From JBGCEZ01 sp045106735 (lineage in GTDB: Bacteria > Planctomycetota > Phycisphaerae > Phycisphaerales > SM1A02), in assembly GCA_045106735.1 (NCBI GenBank), contig JBGCEZ010000096.1, positions 1 to 47,735 on the forward strand: DNA of 47,735 bases, read 5' to 3'. The position numbers were made by a program, and so were the translations under genes. The notes beneath the pieces were generated by a model that was not told the DNA's origin, did no database searches, and worked only from the letters and a program-made list of their open reading frames with translations. Positions 17,401 through 25,127 of the stretch are shown here, in pieces (the first letter of the stretch is position 1; each line of letters starts with the position of its first letter).

Positions 17401-18175
17401 GGAAGCTCGCCTTCGCGAGTCCGCGCTCCGGCTCGAGCAAAGCAATCGGGATCTGCAAGACTTCGCGTACGTCGCCTCGCACGATCTTCAGGCCCCGCTC
17501 CGTCGCATTGCCCAGGTCGTCGATTGGATGGACGAGGATGGCCACGTCGGCGAGACGCCGGAAGCCAAGGAGCAGTTCGAGCTCTTGCAATTGTCGTCTT
17601 CGCGCATGCAATCCCTGATCAACGACCTGCTCGAATACTCCCGCGTTCAGACGCGCGGCAGCGGTTTCGAGCCGTTCGATTCATCCGAAGCGTTGCGAGA
17701 CGCCACGGATCTGCTCTCGACGGAGATCCGCGAAGTCGATGCCCACATCACCCAAGGTTTGTTGCCCACCGTCCACGGCGACCGATCGCAGGTCGTCCAG
17801 ATCTTCCACCACTTGATCGGCAATGCCATTCGATTCCGCGGCGAGGAACCGGCTCGTATCCGGGTGACCGCCGTGCAGCACGGCCTCATGTGGCGCTTCA
17901 GTGTCAAGGACAACGGCATTGGCCTCGACGCCGGCCTGGCCGACGAAGTGTTCACGATCTTCCGGAAGGTCGACCCGACCGGCGAACGTGCCGGCAACGG
18001 CCTCGGGCTGGCAATCTGCAAGCGGGTCACCGAACGACACGGCGGACGAATTTGGATCGAGTCCGACGGTACCGGAGGCACCGAGGGCACCGAAGTGTTC
18101 TTCACCATGCCGGTGACCCAGGTCGACCGGTCCGAGTGGCCGACGCCGATTACCGAGACGCTCAGCGTGGAATGA
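14489..18175 (+). CDS. CheB-CheR-PAS-histidine kinase fusion protein
   Basis: 1228 residues and no membrane segment. Order: a CheB methylesterase domain (about 120-300; Ser129 in GASAGG, His in VQHLAP, Asp in SGTGSDGS); a CheR methyltransferase domain (about 325-590; FNRDPEAF, VPGCATGEEPFSLAI, LLSCRNMLIYF); a PAS-like segment; a long heptad-like coiled coil of TNEELQS repeats (about 769-850); a PAS domain (about 860-970); HisKA with SHDLQAPLRR (His998); and a HATPase (DNGIGL, NGLGLAICK). It looks like an intact CheB/CheR/hybrid kinase of the kind found in environmental bacteria; no receptor or response regulator lies next to it. The first ~115 residues are not conserved-looking and the true start may be later (for example 14564). 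Confidence 0.9.
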   Translation: MELGVPEVHRGPTGRRRQNDTRYEEMGRAANEGIHQYTHSAFVRFDHAHRPAAWLTSPKAPDALTARRSLVAADSNAGGPPAAEPNVLDRSEALPTNGTENEARRITVEHGDAGEASRPPRCIAGVGASAGGLDALEQFFANVPLATGMAFVVVQHLAPDFKSLMDEILSRHTQLPIHSVEDGMLVERDAIYLIPPRKNMIISSGRLLLTEQEEDKSLHLPIDLFFRSLADELGPQAAGVIMSGTGSDGSRGLKAIREAGGFTLVQDPETAKFDGMPRAAIATRAVMRLAAPATLPHELLHLANGEEATNALGGPDGAPSALRLLFELLRLRYGIDFQHYKASTVDRRIERRITMARCKDLDDYVHYLHATPMEVNSLYQDLLIGVTKFNRDPEAFRILENEALPTLFETATAENRGLRIWVPGCATGEEPFSLAIALRETAERIGFENEIKVFATDVHQESLDSAGQGLYGADQLTEIPASHRERYFTQDNDRFRIASEIRKMVIFAPQNVIGDPPFTRIDLLSCRNMLIYFDPAVQRKVISLFHFALRPKGVLFLGPSETVGDLTDDFESINSEWRLFRKCRDTPVDVGRLAMTPRPAMNKNSARFVDPRVRLRTTSPAVQTDSSIAWAYEALLSQKVHAGFLVDAERELLHIFGEANQYLQTPVGRLTSNLLKMVMPELASAISAAMHRATRDQTPVVYNAVHVSSPDGGDPIALSVRVDPLEHKRTENWFFFVGLSKIDTPDVEPTSMTSLPLGTDDMPGQRIMDLESELQFTREHLQATNEELETSNEELQATNEELVAANEELQSTNEELQSSNEELQSTNEELHSVNEELHTVNAEHQRKLHEMVRLNADMENLLNSTQIGTIFLDSQLQIRKFTPAIATAINLLPRDISRPLAHISDRLINLGEETLAALAAMCLRDQTTVEREVEAVGNVWLHLRILPYIDETGGVSGVVMTFHDITNRKHVEARLRESALRLEQSNRDLQDFAYVASHDLQAPLRRIAQVVDWMDEDGHVGETPEAKEQFELLQLSSSRMQSLINDLLEYSRVQTRGSGFEPFDSSEALRDATDLLSTEIREVDAHITQGLLPTVHGDRSQVVQIFHHLIGNAIRFRGEEPARIRVTAVQHGLMWRFSVKDNGIGLDAGLADEVFTIFRKVDPTGERAGNGLGLAICKRVTERHGGRIWIESDGTGGTEGTEVFFTMPVTQVDRSEWPTPITETLSVE

Positions 18176-18305
18176 GTCGTCGACGAGGCCGCCCAGCGCC
18201 GATCCACGGTCGGCGGGCGCGGCCGCTTGCGTTCGAGCCTCGTCACGGCGTCGACGAGCCCGATGATCGAATTTTGCCTCGGCGCCGCGGACGATTGTTC
18301 CCCGC

Positions 18306-19562
18306 ATGGCCGAGCGCATTGTCGAGTTCATTCTTCCGCCGCCGTTCGCCGAACTCGGCAAGTCCGTCGTGGCGAAATCCCGCCCGATCGCCACGTGGTC
18401 ATTCGACGGCGGCGACGTTGTCGTCATCCGCGCGATCATGTCGCAGGGCCGAATCGAACGGCTTCTCGATGAGTTGGAAGACCGGTTCGAGGGGATCCGC
18501 GACTTCCGCATCGTGGTGCAGGAGCTTCGAGCGATTATCCCTGCCCCGGAGGATGACGAATCTCCGGAAGATGGCGAGCCGGCCGACGGACCGGCGAAGG
18601 ACGCCGCGACCGTCGACGCGGCACCCGGCGCCGGTGATTCGCCGAAGGCTGCCGCCGGAAGCAACGATGCATCCGAGCCGCGTTCGGTCCCCGGACGCAT
18701 CAGCCGCGCGGAGCTGTACGAAGACGTCGAACGCACCGTCCGCCTGGACCGAAACTTCTTCCTTCAGGTGGTCATCGCCACCGTCGTGGCGGCCGTCGGC
18801 CTGATTCGTGACTCGCCCGCCGTCGTCATTGGCGCGATGGTGATCGCCCCGCTGCTCGGGCCGCACATGGCCCTCGCCCTGGCCACGACCCTGGGCGACC
18901 CGGCCCTCGGGCGCCGAGCGGTGTACACGAGCTTGTCCGGGCTCGGCCTGACGTTGCTGCTGGCCGCACTGCTGGGCACCGTGCTCCACATCGACCCGAC
19001 GGTCCAAGAAATCGCCTCTCGCACCGGCGTTTCGGCCAGTGACATCGTCCTGGCGCTCGCGTCCGGCGTGGCCGGCGCCCTCGGATTCGCCGCCGGCCTG
19101 GGGACCTCACTCGTTGGCGTAATGGTGGCGGTCGCACTGGCCCCGCCGGCGGTGGTCATGGCCCTGCTGGCCGCCCGCGGCGAGTGGACGGGGGCGACGG
19201 GCGCCGGGCTGTTGTTGGCCACAAACCTGGTGTGCGTGAACTTGGCCGCGGTCCTGACGTTCGCGGCCAAGGGTTTGCGACCGCGCCGATGGTGGGAGGC
19301 GGAACGATCCCGCCGGGCCACGCGGGTCAGCGTCGGCTTCTGGCTCTTGATGCTCTCGGGCATCGCGGCGCTGATCCTGCTCGCCCCGCTCACCGCCCCC
19401 GTCGAACCACTCGATCCCGCGGACGACGGCCCGGCAAGTGGAACGCTGCGCCTGGGCGTTGACGGCGAATTCGGCGCGGGGTCGACATCCAGCCCCACAC
19501 CCGGTCTCACACGTGACCCGGCAGCGGGCGATCCAGCGGCGACGGAAGCAACCAACGAATGA
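18306..19562 (+). CDS. DUF389 / TIGR00341-family integral membrane protein
   Basis: 418 residues. An N-terminal cytoplasmic ferredoxin-like domain (about 1-80, RIVEFILPPPF to RIVVQELRAIIP) is followed by an acidic, Ala-rich linker (80-135). ISRAELYEDVERTVRLDRNFFLQVVIATVVAAVGL then begins the membrane part: RDSPAVVIGAMVIAPLLGPHMA is the hallmark DUF389 segment, and five or six more hydrophobic helices follow. The biochemical role of the family is not established; a transport function has been supposed. A Pro/Asp/Ala tail follows the last helix. Its stop overlaps the hydrolase start (ATGA), indicating coupling. Confidence 0.88.
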   Translation: MAERIVEFILPPPFAELGKSVVAKSRPIATWSFDGGDVVVIRAIMSQGRIERLLDELEDRFEGIRDFRIVVQELRAIIPAPEDDESPEDGEPADGPAKDAATVDAAPGAGDSPKAAAGSNDASEPRSVPGRISRAELYEDVERTVRLDRNFFLQVVIATVVAAVGLIRDSPAVVIGAMVIAPLLGPHMALALATTLGDPALGRRAVYTSLSGLGLTLLLAALLGTVLHIDPTVQEIASRTGVSASDIVLALASGVAGALGFAAGLGTSLVGVMVAVALAPPAVVMALLAARGEWTGATGAGLLLATNLVCVNLAAVLTFAAKGLRPRRWWEAERSRRATRVSVGFWLLMLSGIAALILLAPLTAPVEPLDPADDGPASGTLRLGVDGEFGAGSTSSPTPGLTRDPAAGDPAATEATNE

Positions 19563-21649
19563 ACGAACACGTAGAACGTCACCGGCGAAAACGAGCGGCG
19601 GGCCGCATCCCTCGGCTGGTCTTGGCTGGTGCGGCCGGCATGCTCCTGGCCGTCGGGACCGGTGCGGGGACTGGTGCGGGCGCGGGGACCGGTGTGGGCG
19701 CGGGGACTGGTGCGGGCGCGGGGACTGGTGTGGGCGCGGGGACTGGTGCGGGCGCGGGGACTGGTGCGGGCGCGGGGACTGGTTCGGGCGCGGACGCGGG
19801 GACCGGTGCGGGGTGGCATGCGACTCGTGCGCTCGCGGGATTGGACCCGGACGCGGCCGCGGACGATAAATCAGACACCGTCGTCGTCGGCGGCGGCGGT
19901 CCTCTCGCGTCGGCGCTGCCGCCAAGGACATCGTTCCGCACGTCGATCCGGACAGCAGCGAAAGCGGCCGGGGGAATCTCGGCGGCGGACCGCGCGTTGT
20001 CCGCCACTCCCCAGCGTTCCGTACTGCATCAACTGGCCCAGTCGTACCAACGGCTCGAGCGGACGATTGCCGCCTCGCCGCTCAGCCCCGAACAGCGAGC
20101 GGTTGCCAATCGGGCAATGGACGATGCGACCACCGCGTTTTTTACCCGCCAGCTCCGCGGCGCGGCCGAAGCCATCGACCGGGCCGTGCTCGAGTTGATC
20201 GACGCGGACGACATACCCGCGGCGGCGGGCATGATCGGGCGGTATCCCATCGACGCGGTCGGATTCGAAGCGAGCGGGACGACTGAACTGCAGTTGGCTG
20301 GCGATTTTGCCCTCGCCCTCGGCACGTACGAAGTCCTTGTCGTGCCAAACCGCCGCAACACTCGAGCCGGACTCCCTCCGGTCCAGATCACCGACGAAGC
20401 CATCGCCCGCGGCCAGTTTCGGATTGCGGCCGACGACGCGGGAGCGACCGGCGCATCGGATGCGACGGCGGCACCGGCAGCAGCGGCAGCGGCAGCGGCA
20501 GCAGCAGCAGCGGCACCGGGAGCGAAAGGTACAAGGGGTGCAGAGGGCCCAGCGGGGCAAACCAACGGCGCCACCCATCGCCCGATCATCGTCCCCCTGA
20601 CCCCCGCCGTTCCCGATGGCCGGTGGCGCGTCTGGCTGCGAACGCCGGCCGGAGCCGGTCAACCGCCCGTCGCCATCGACCTCGGCCCATGGACCGTCCA
20701 CGCCGAGGACTTTGACGTCGCCCGTCGCCGGCTGGAACAAGGGCTCGCCGACGTCGAGACCGCGCCCGAACTTCGCGCGGTTCGCCACATGATCGAGCGG
20801 CGGCTACGCCCGTTGCGGACGCGTCCCGCTCCCAACGACATCAACAGCTTTGCCCTCGACCGTCCGCGACTGATCGCCCAGCTCACGGCGGAAATTGCCG
20901 CCTTGGCCGACGGCCGCGACCCCTTCGCGGGCCGTCCCGGCGACCGATGGATCAGCCTCCCGGTCGGCGGCACCATGTTGGATTGCCGGGTCATCGTCCC
21001 GGGCGAGGGAGCGGATCGGCAGGCCGCGGATCGCCGCGGCGACGTGGCGGGCGAGCGCGAACGCCCGCCGCTGATCATCGCCCTGCACGGGGCGGGCGGC
21101 AACGAACACCTGTTCGTGGATGGCCAGGCCGGCGGACGACTCGTCCACTTGGCCGCCGAGGCGGGCGCGATCATTGTCAGTCCACCGACCACCGCCTTCA
21201 GCGTCGGACAATCGCTCACAGCGTTGGTCGATGCGGTCGACGAGCGGTGGCCGATTGATCGGCGACGCGTGTTGGTCATCGGTCACAGCATGGGCGGAAT
21301 GACCGGCGGCGCGGTGGCTGGTCTTGAGCCGGATGCGATCACCGGCGTGGCGTGCATCGCCGGCGCCCCGAACCTGCGCGGTATTGATCGGTGCCCGCCG
21401 ATGCGCTTTTACGGGGCGGGCGTCGACCGCGTCGTTCCTGCCGCGGGCATTCGCCAGCGGGCCCGCTTGGCCGCGGCAATCGGATTGCCGGTGACGTACC
21501 ACGAAGTCGCCGACGCTGGCCACCTGCTGATCGTGCCGGACGTGCTGGACGAGGCCATCGCGTGGCTCTTGTCCTTGCCGCCGCGGGAGCCGAACGATTC
21601 GGACGCCGCGAACGAGCTGAACCCGAGGCCTTCGGCCGACGCCCCATGA
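19559..21649 (+). CDS. Exported alpha/beta hydrolase (PHB depolymerase/esterase-like)
   Basis: 696 residues. A basic N-terminus and hydrophobic core (about 19-34) form a signal peptide, followed at once by a Thr-Gly-Ala-Gly repeat (about 33-85, 18-bp DNA period). The middle (about 150-450) is unassigned and includes a poly-Ala tract. The C-terminal third is an alpha/beta hydrolase: LIIALHGAGGNEHLF (oxyanion HG), VIGHSMGGM (Ser577), FYGAGVDRVVP (Asp623) and ADAGHLLIV (His655) give a complete triad. It resembles feruloyl-esterase or poly(3-hydroxybutyrate)-depolymerase-type hydrolases; the substrate is unknown. It is coupled to the DUF389 gene by ATGA. Confidence 0.82.
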   Translation: MNEHVERHRRKRAAGRIPRLVLAGAAGMLLAVGTGAGTGAGAGTGVGAGTGAGAGTGVGAGTGAGAGTGAGAGTGSGADAGTGAGWHATRALAGLDPDAAADDKSDTVVVGGGGPLASALPPRTSFRTSIRTAAKAAGGISAADRALSATPQRSVLHQLAQSYQRLERTIAASPLSPEQRAVANRAMDDATTAFFTRQLRGAAEAIDRAVLELIDADDIPAAAGMIGRYPIDAVGFEASGTTELQLAGDFALALGTYEVLVVPNRRNTRAGLPPVQITDEAIARGQFRIAADDAGATGASDATAAPAAAAAAAAAAAAAPGAKGTRGAEGPAGQTNGATHRPIIVPLTPAVPDGRWRVWLRTPAGAGQPPVAIDLGPWTVHAEDFDVARRRLEQGLADVETAPELRAVRHMIERRLRPLRTRPAPNDINSFALDRPRLIAQLTAEIAALADGRDPFAGRPGDRWISLPVGGTMLDCRVIVPGEGADRQAADRRGDVAGERERPPLIIALHGAGGNEHLFVDGQAGGRLVHLAAEAGAIIVSPPTTAFSVGQSLTALVDAVDERWPIDRRRVLVIGHSMGGMTGGAVAGLEPDAITGVACIAGAPNLRGIDRCPPMRFYGAGVDRVVPAAGIRQRARLAAAIGLPVTYHEVADAGHLLIVPDVLDEAIAWLLSLPPREPNDSDAANELNPRPSADAP
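19655..19812. repeat. 18-bp tandem repeat coding Thr-Gly-Ala-Gly
   Basis: About eight imperfect units of GGGACTGGTGCGGGCGCG with GTGTGG and GGTTCG variants, directly after the signal peptide of the alpha/beta hydrolase. The units remain in frame. Confidence 0.85.
20467..20519. repeat. GCA/GCG trinucleotide tract coding poly-Ala
   Basis: An almost pure run of Ala codons in the same hydrolase gene, between its unassigned middle region and the hydrolase domain. Confidence 0.75.
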
Positions 21650-21905
21650 TCATGGCTTGGTCATGGCTTGGTCATGGCTTGGACATGGCTTGGACATGGC
21701 TCCGCCTCGGCTCGACTCCTGTTTCGGCTCGATTCCCGCTTCGATCTGACCCGATCGCGGCCTGGACTCCGCTCGATCCCGGCCCAGTCCCCAGCTGGAT
21801 GGCGCCGGCTGGACCGCCGGCTGGGTCGCCAGCTGGATGGCGCCGGCTGGACCGCCCGCTGAGTCGCCGGCGAGCCGCATCGCTCGGTCCAAGGGACGTC
21901 GTACG
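21650..21905. repeat. Intergenic tandem repeats between convergent genes
   Basis: These 256 bases have no credible gene. At 21653-21697 about four units of CATGGCTTGGT/A follow one another. At 21791-21828 and 21829-21866 two directly adjacent 38-bp copies (beginning CCAGCTGGATGG) differ at about two positions. TCGGCTCGA / TTCGATC-type short repeats lie between them. No T-tailed hairpin is seen, although two convergent genes end here. Confidence 0.75.
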
Positions 21906-22640
21906 TCAGTCTCTTTGCACCACCGGAAGCTGCACTTCGCCGTACCGCAGGAACGGAAGCGTGAACGGGCCGTTGTAGCCGAGGTACCGCGGCGGCCCAT
22001 CCGCTTGCCACGCACTGTTCCGCGCCAGCCATGATTCGAGGATGGCGAGCCCCCGCTCAAAGTTCCGCTGCGTATAGCCACCACGCACGCCGACGCTGGC
22101 GTGCGGCCGCGGAAGAACGTCGACCACCCGCACGGCGCCAGCATCATCCGCCGGACCGGTGGTCACCCCGGCCGCCATCCCGGTCGCGACCCCGGTCGCC
22201 ACCCCGGTCGCCAGCCCGCTGTCCAGCCCTGCGTCGGTCGCCGCCCCGACGTCCGCCGCGGGATAGAGGAACGCCATCGACTTCATGCGCGGCGCCGCAT
22301 CCGCCGCCGGGTCGCCACCGACGTAGCCCATCTCCACCGGCGCGGTCATCGGGATCCCCTCGGCCTTGATGTGCCGAAAGAGCGGCTGGAACATGCGCCC
22401 GGCGGCCCGTGAAGCACCGTCGGTCGCTTCTCCGCCCACCACCGCCGCCCGATAGGCCGGATATGTCTGCACGCGGACTTCGCCCACCGGCGTCAGTTCC
22501 GGCCAGCCTTCTGGCCGATCCGCCGACGCCACGTACCACGTCCCGCCAGAAGAACGGACACACCCGGCGATCGAGGCGGGGACCGCGAGCAACACAATGG
22601 CGAGCGCCAAGCGAACCGAAACGCGACGTGGACGAGGCAT
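21906..22640 (-). CDS. SOUL-domain heme-binding-like lipoprotein
   Basis: 244 residues from the ATG at 22640, which has GGAG at good spacing. A type II signal peptide ends in lipobox SIAGC (Cys at about 25). The mature part matches the SOUL/heme-binding family: VRVQTYPAYRAAVV near the start, FRHIKAEGIPMTAPVEM in the middle, MKSMAFLYP, and a C-terminal PPRYLGYNGPFTLPFLRYGEV. Family members bind heme or other tetrapyrroles; here the protein would be anchored in the envelope. A Val-Ala-Thr-Gly repeat (DNA at about 22165-22215) interrupts the domain after FLYP, an unusual place for a low-complexity insert. The role is inferred from the fold only. Confidence 0.85.
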   Translation of the reverse strand: MPRPRRVSVRLALAIVLLAVPASIAGCVRSSGGTWYVASADRPEGWPELTPVGEVRVQTYPAYRAAVVGGEATDGASRAAGRMFQPLFRHIKAEGIPMTAPVEMGYVGGDPAADAAPRMKSMAFLYPAADVGAATDAGLDSGLATGVATGVATGMAAGVTTGPADDAGAVRVVDVLPRPHASVGVRGGYTQRNFERGLAILESWLARNSAWQADGPPRYLGYNGPFTLPFLRYGEVQLPVVQRD

Positions 22641-22754
22641 GAGCAGATCTCCGACTGCAGGACGTGGGTCACGGGAGCATCGGCCCCCGGGATCAACTGG
22701 ATGCAACCTGGCCGGGGGATGGCAGTCCCGACCGAGCCGATCTCACCGCGCGTG

Positions 22755-22786
22755 AAAACGCCCCGGGACCCATCGGCCCCGGGGCG
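22755..22786 (-). terminator. Rho-independent terminator downstream of mscL
   Basis: On the minus strand a 9-bp perfect GC stem (CGCCCCGGG/CCCGGGGCG, 22759-22767 with 22778-22786), a 10-base loop, then TTTT (22758-22755). It lies about 40 bases after the mscL stop. Confidence 0.85.
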
Positions 22787-22826
22787 GAAGACAAATGACC
22801 GCTGGCTCAGGCCAGCCAGGTCCGGC

Positions 22827-23246
22827 TTACTTCTTCAGGAGGTCGCGAATCTCGCCCAGGAGCTTGATGTCCGCGGGATCTTCCTTGGGAGCCTCTTCCA
22901 CTTCCTTCTCGAAGCGAGCCTTCGCCTTGTTCATCGACTTGATGACGATGAAGAGGGCGAACGCCACGATCACGAAGGTGATCATCGAGTTGATGAAGAG
23001 GCCGTAGTTGATGAAGACCGCTTCGGCCGCTTCAACACCATCGGACGCCACCACGGCATCCTTGATCTTGTACTTCATGTCGGAGAAGTCGACGCCACCG
23101 GTGACCATGCCCACCACCGGCATGATGATGTCGTCCACGAGCGACTTGACGATGGTGCCGAAGGCGGCACCGATCACGATGCCGACGGCCATGTCCACGA
23201 CGTTGCCCTTGAGGGCGAAGTCGCGGAACTCACTGATGAAACCCAT
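22827..23246 (-). CDS. mscL: Large-conductance mechanosensitive channel MscL
   Basis: 139 residues from the ATG at 23246, with GGAG at good spacing; this length fits the family. MGFISEFRDFALKGNVVDMA is the N-terminal amphipathic helix and start of TM1, whose GIVIGAAFG pore segment is canonical. A periplasmic loop (about 50-75, with FSDMKYKIKDA) leads to TM2 (INSMITFVIVAFALFIVIK) and a charged C-terminal helix bundle with EIRDLLKK. It opens under membrane tension to release solutes during hypo-osmotic shock. It is a single-gene unit with its own terminator. Confidence 0.97.
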   Translation of the reverse strand: MGFISEFRDFALKGNVVDMAVGIVIGAAFGTIVKSLVDDIIMPVVGMVTGGVDFSDMKYKIKDAVVASDGVEAAEAVFINYGLFINSMITFVIVAFALFIVIKSMNKAKARFEKEVEEAPKEDPADIKLLGEIRDLLKK

Positions 23247-23919
23247 GAGCGATCTCCAAATGATCAGACGGGGATTGGAAGCAGACGAGGAGGTCCACTC
23301 CGTGGCCTGGGGAGGGCCGACGGTGACTGCCGCACCGCCACGCACAATCGTACGCGAATGTCGAGAACGCGAACAGTCGCCACCGGGAATGGGCCCGTGT
23401 CCGCCGCGGTACGGTCACCCCCCGGAAGCAGGGCGCCCGTACCGCTCGTCGGATCACCATCGATCGCAACGACCTGCCAACGCAACGCTTCCACTGACCG
23501 ACGATGACTCGTCCCCCGGCCGCCGATACAGCGGAACGGGCAATCCGTTCACCACTTCGGTCCGCCGTCGACCAGTCAAGTCTTCCCGCTCAGCCGCACA
23601 CCGTGGCTCCCGTCAACCCACGGTCGACTTCTCCGGGGCAGAACGACCATCGCACCGTGCACGTTGTTCAACGTCCGACGCCTAGCGTTCTGGGTTCTGC
23701 TTCCTGCTTCCAACAGCGATCGCTGAACGCTGATCGCCGCTTGCCAGATGCCGACTGCGGGCAGCCGGCAGTCGGTAGCCGGCGCTGACTGCCGACCAAT
23801 GAGCACCCGTCGTTCATCGCCGCGTCCTCCGCGTCGATGTCGCCTGTTTCCGCCCGCCGCAGGACGCCGCAAGGCTGGCCCACACCGCCCCACACCGCCT
23901 CAGGCCGCCTCAGGTCGCC
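23247..23919. other. Intergenic region, no gene; hairpin and 10-bp repeats
   Basis: No frame here has a ribosome site or recognisable protein. The region near 23246 should hold the mscL promoter, which I cannot pick out. At 23690-23800 there are degenerate short repeats (GCTGAACGC, GCTGATCGC, GCCGACTGC) including a perfect 8-bp hairpin CCGACTGC/GCAGTCGG (23751-23758 with 23768-23775, 9-base loop, no T-run). A 10-bp tandem repeat begins at 23881 and runs into the methyltransferase stop. Confidence 0.6.
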
Positions 23920-23930
23920 TCAGGCCGCGT
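23881..23930. repeat. 10-bp tandem repeat covering the methyltransferase stop codon
   Basis: Five units (CACACCGCCC, CACACCGCCT, CAGGCCGCCT, CAGGTCGCCT, CAGGCCGCGT). The stop codon of the minus-strand methyltransferase (23920-23922) is inside the fourth and fifth units. As the period is not a multiple of three, unit gain or loss here would change the C-terminal end. Confidence 0.75.
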
Positions 23931-24999
23931 TCCGGCACACATAGAAGTAGTTCATGATGTCGTGCTCCAGCGTATTGACGGCAACGTCGGCGAAACCCGC
24001 GTCCTCCATCATGCTGACCGCGAGCTCCCGGCCCCAGGCGGCCCCCAGTCCTGCCCCACCTTGGGCCAGCGAAACCGTCATGCAGTGCATGCACGAGATG
24101 GTGTAGATGAACGGGGCGAGCGGGCCGCCGATGTTCTCCGCCACATCGCTCGAGCCCAGAATGTCTTGGGCCAGGAACACGCCGCCGGGCTTGAGCGATG
24201 CCCGCACGCCGACCAACAGGCCCGCCGGGTCCTTCTGATCGTGGATGACGTCAAAGCCGGTGATCAAGTCGTAGGTTCCGGGCTCGGCGAACTGGCTCAG
24301 ATCGCGGGCGTCAAACCGCACGTTGGTGAGCCCCCGGCGCTCGGCTTCATCGCGCGCGTGGGCGATCGCTTCGGTACTCAGGTCGTAGCCGACGAATTCG
24401 CTTTCCGGAAAGCGTTCGGCCAGCCGCATGAGGGCATGGCCGCGGCCACAGCCGACGTCCAGCGCAACGCCGCCAGCATCGAGTCGTTCGACCACGCCAT
24501 CGGCCAGCGGCAGAATGGTTTCGACCAGATTTGACACGACGGTCTGGTCGCTCTCTTCGGCCATGATCGTGTGGAAGCGCGGATACGCCGAGTACGGCAC
24601 GCCGCCGCCACTCCGAAAGCACTCGACGATGCGATCTTCGACTTCCCCGAGCATCGGCAAGAACTGGAAGGCCACCGCGAGCGTGTTGGGAGCGGCCGCG
24701 CGGGTCAGAAACGCCGCGTGGGCCTCCGGCAAGGCGTACGCCTGGTCCGCCGGGTCGTACAGGACGATCTCGCCGGTGACCATCGCGCCAAGCCACTCGC
24801 GGACGTAGCGTTCGTTCAAGCCGGCCCGCTCGGCCAAGCCGTGGCTCGTGGCCGGAGGGCCGGCGGCCAGGGCGTCGAAGAGTCCGGTGCGATGACCGAC
24901 GGAGATCATGAGGGCGATGGCGCCGTCGTTGAGTAGTCCGACGAGGCGGCCGGCGAACGCCTCGGTGGCGTCAACATTGATGGAGCATGCTTGGCACAT
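23920..24999 (-). CDS. Winged-helix class I SAM-dependent methyltransferase
   Basis: 359 residues from the ATG at 24999 (MCQACSINVD), which has AAAGGA at good spacing. The N-terminal part (about 10-100) is a winged-helix dimerisation domain as in Rv2258c-like and O-methyltransferase proteins: LMISVGHRTGLFDALA, then SHGLAERAGLNERYVREWLGAMV. The SAM-binding Rossmann domain follows, with ALDVGCGRGHAL (Asp181), an acidic Asp in FVGYDLS, and YDLITGFDVIHDQKDP. CMHCMTVSLAQGG is typical of this subgroup. The N-terminal CxxC and the later CMHC may matter but are not metal-site proof. The substrate is unknown. It is divergent from the first ECF sigma gene. Confidence 0.85.
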   Translation of the reverse strand: MCQACSINVDATEAFAGRLVGLLNDGAIALMISVGHRTGLFDALAAGPPATSHGLAERAGLNERYVREWLGAMVTGEIVLYDPADQAYALPEAHAAFLTRAAAPNTLAVAFQFLPMLGEVEDRIVECFRSGGGVPYSAYPRFHTIMAEESDQTVVSNLVETILPLADGVVERLDAGGVALDVGCGRGHALMRLAERFPESEFVGYDLSTEAIAHARDEAERRGLTNVRFDARDLSQFAEPGTYDLITGFDVIHDQKDPAGLLVGVRASLKPGGVFLAQDILGSSDVAENIGGPLAPFIYTISCMHCMTVSLAQGGAGLGAAWGRELAVSMMEDAGFADVAVNTLEHDIMNYFYVCRNAA

Positions 25000-25113
25000 G
25001 GTTGGTTTCCTTTCAGGGTTGGAGCGTGCACGCACGGCTCCTGCTCCCCTTGGCGTGAATTGCGAGAAGCACCTGCCATCAAGTTCTGAGTTTTTCCCGC
25101 CGCCCCCTCCACG

Positions 25114-25119
25114 TACACT
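25114..25119 (+). promoter_or_regulatory. Candidate -10 TACACT, nearly leaderless
   Basis: TACACT lies only 8 bases before the ATG of the first ECF sigma gene, and no ribosome site is present. If used, the transcript would start at or next to the ATG. This is a motif match only. Confidence 0.3.
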
Positions 25120-25127
25120 GCAAATCC

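Noticed and set aside
19655..19812. CRISPR array
   Set aside because: Units are contiguous without spacers and code Thr-Gly-Ala-Gly in frame; none of the other repeats has spacers either.
23504..23788. 94-codon open frame on + between mscL and the methyltransferase
   Set aside because: No ribosome site, no domain, and it runs through a degenerate repeat field.
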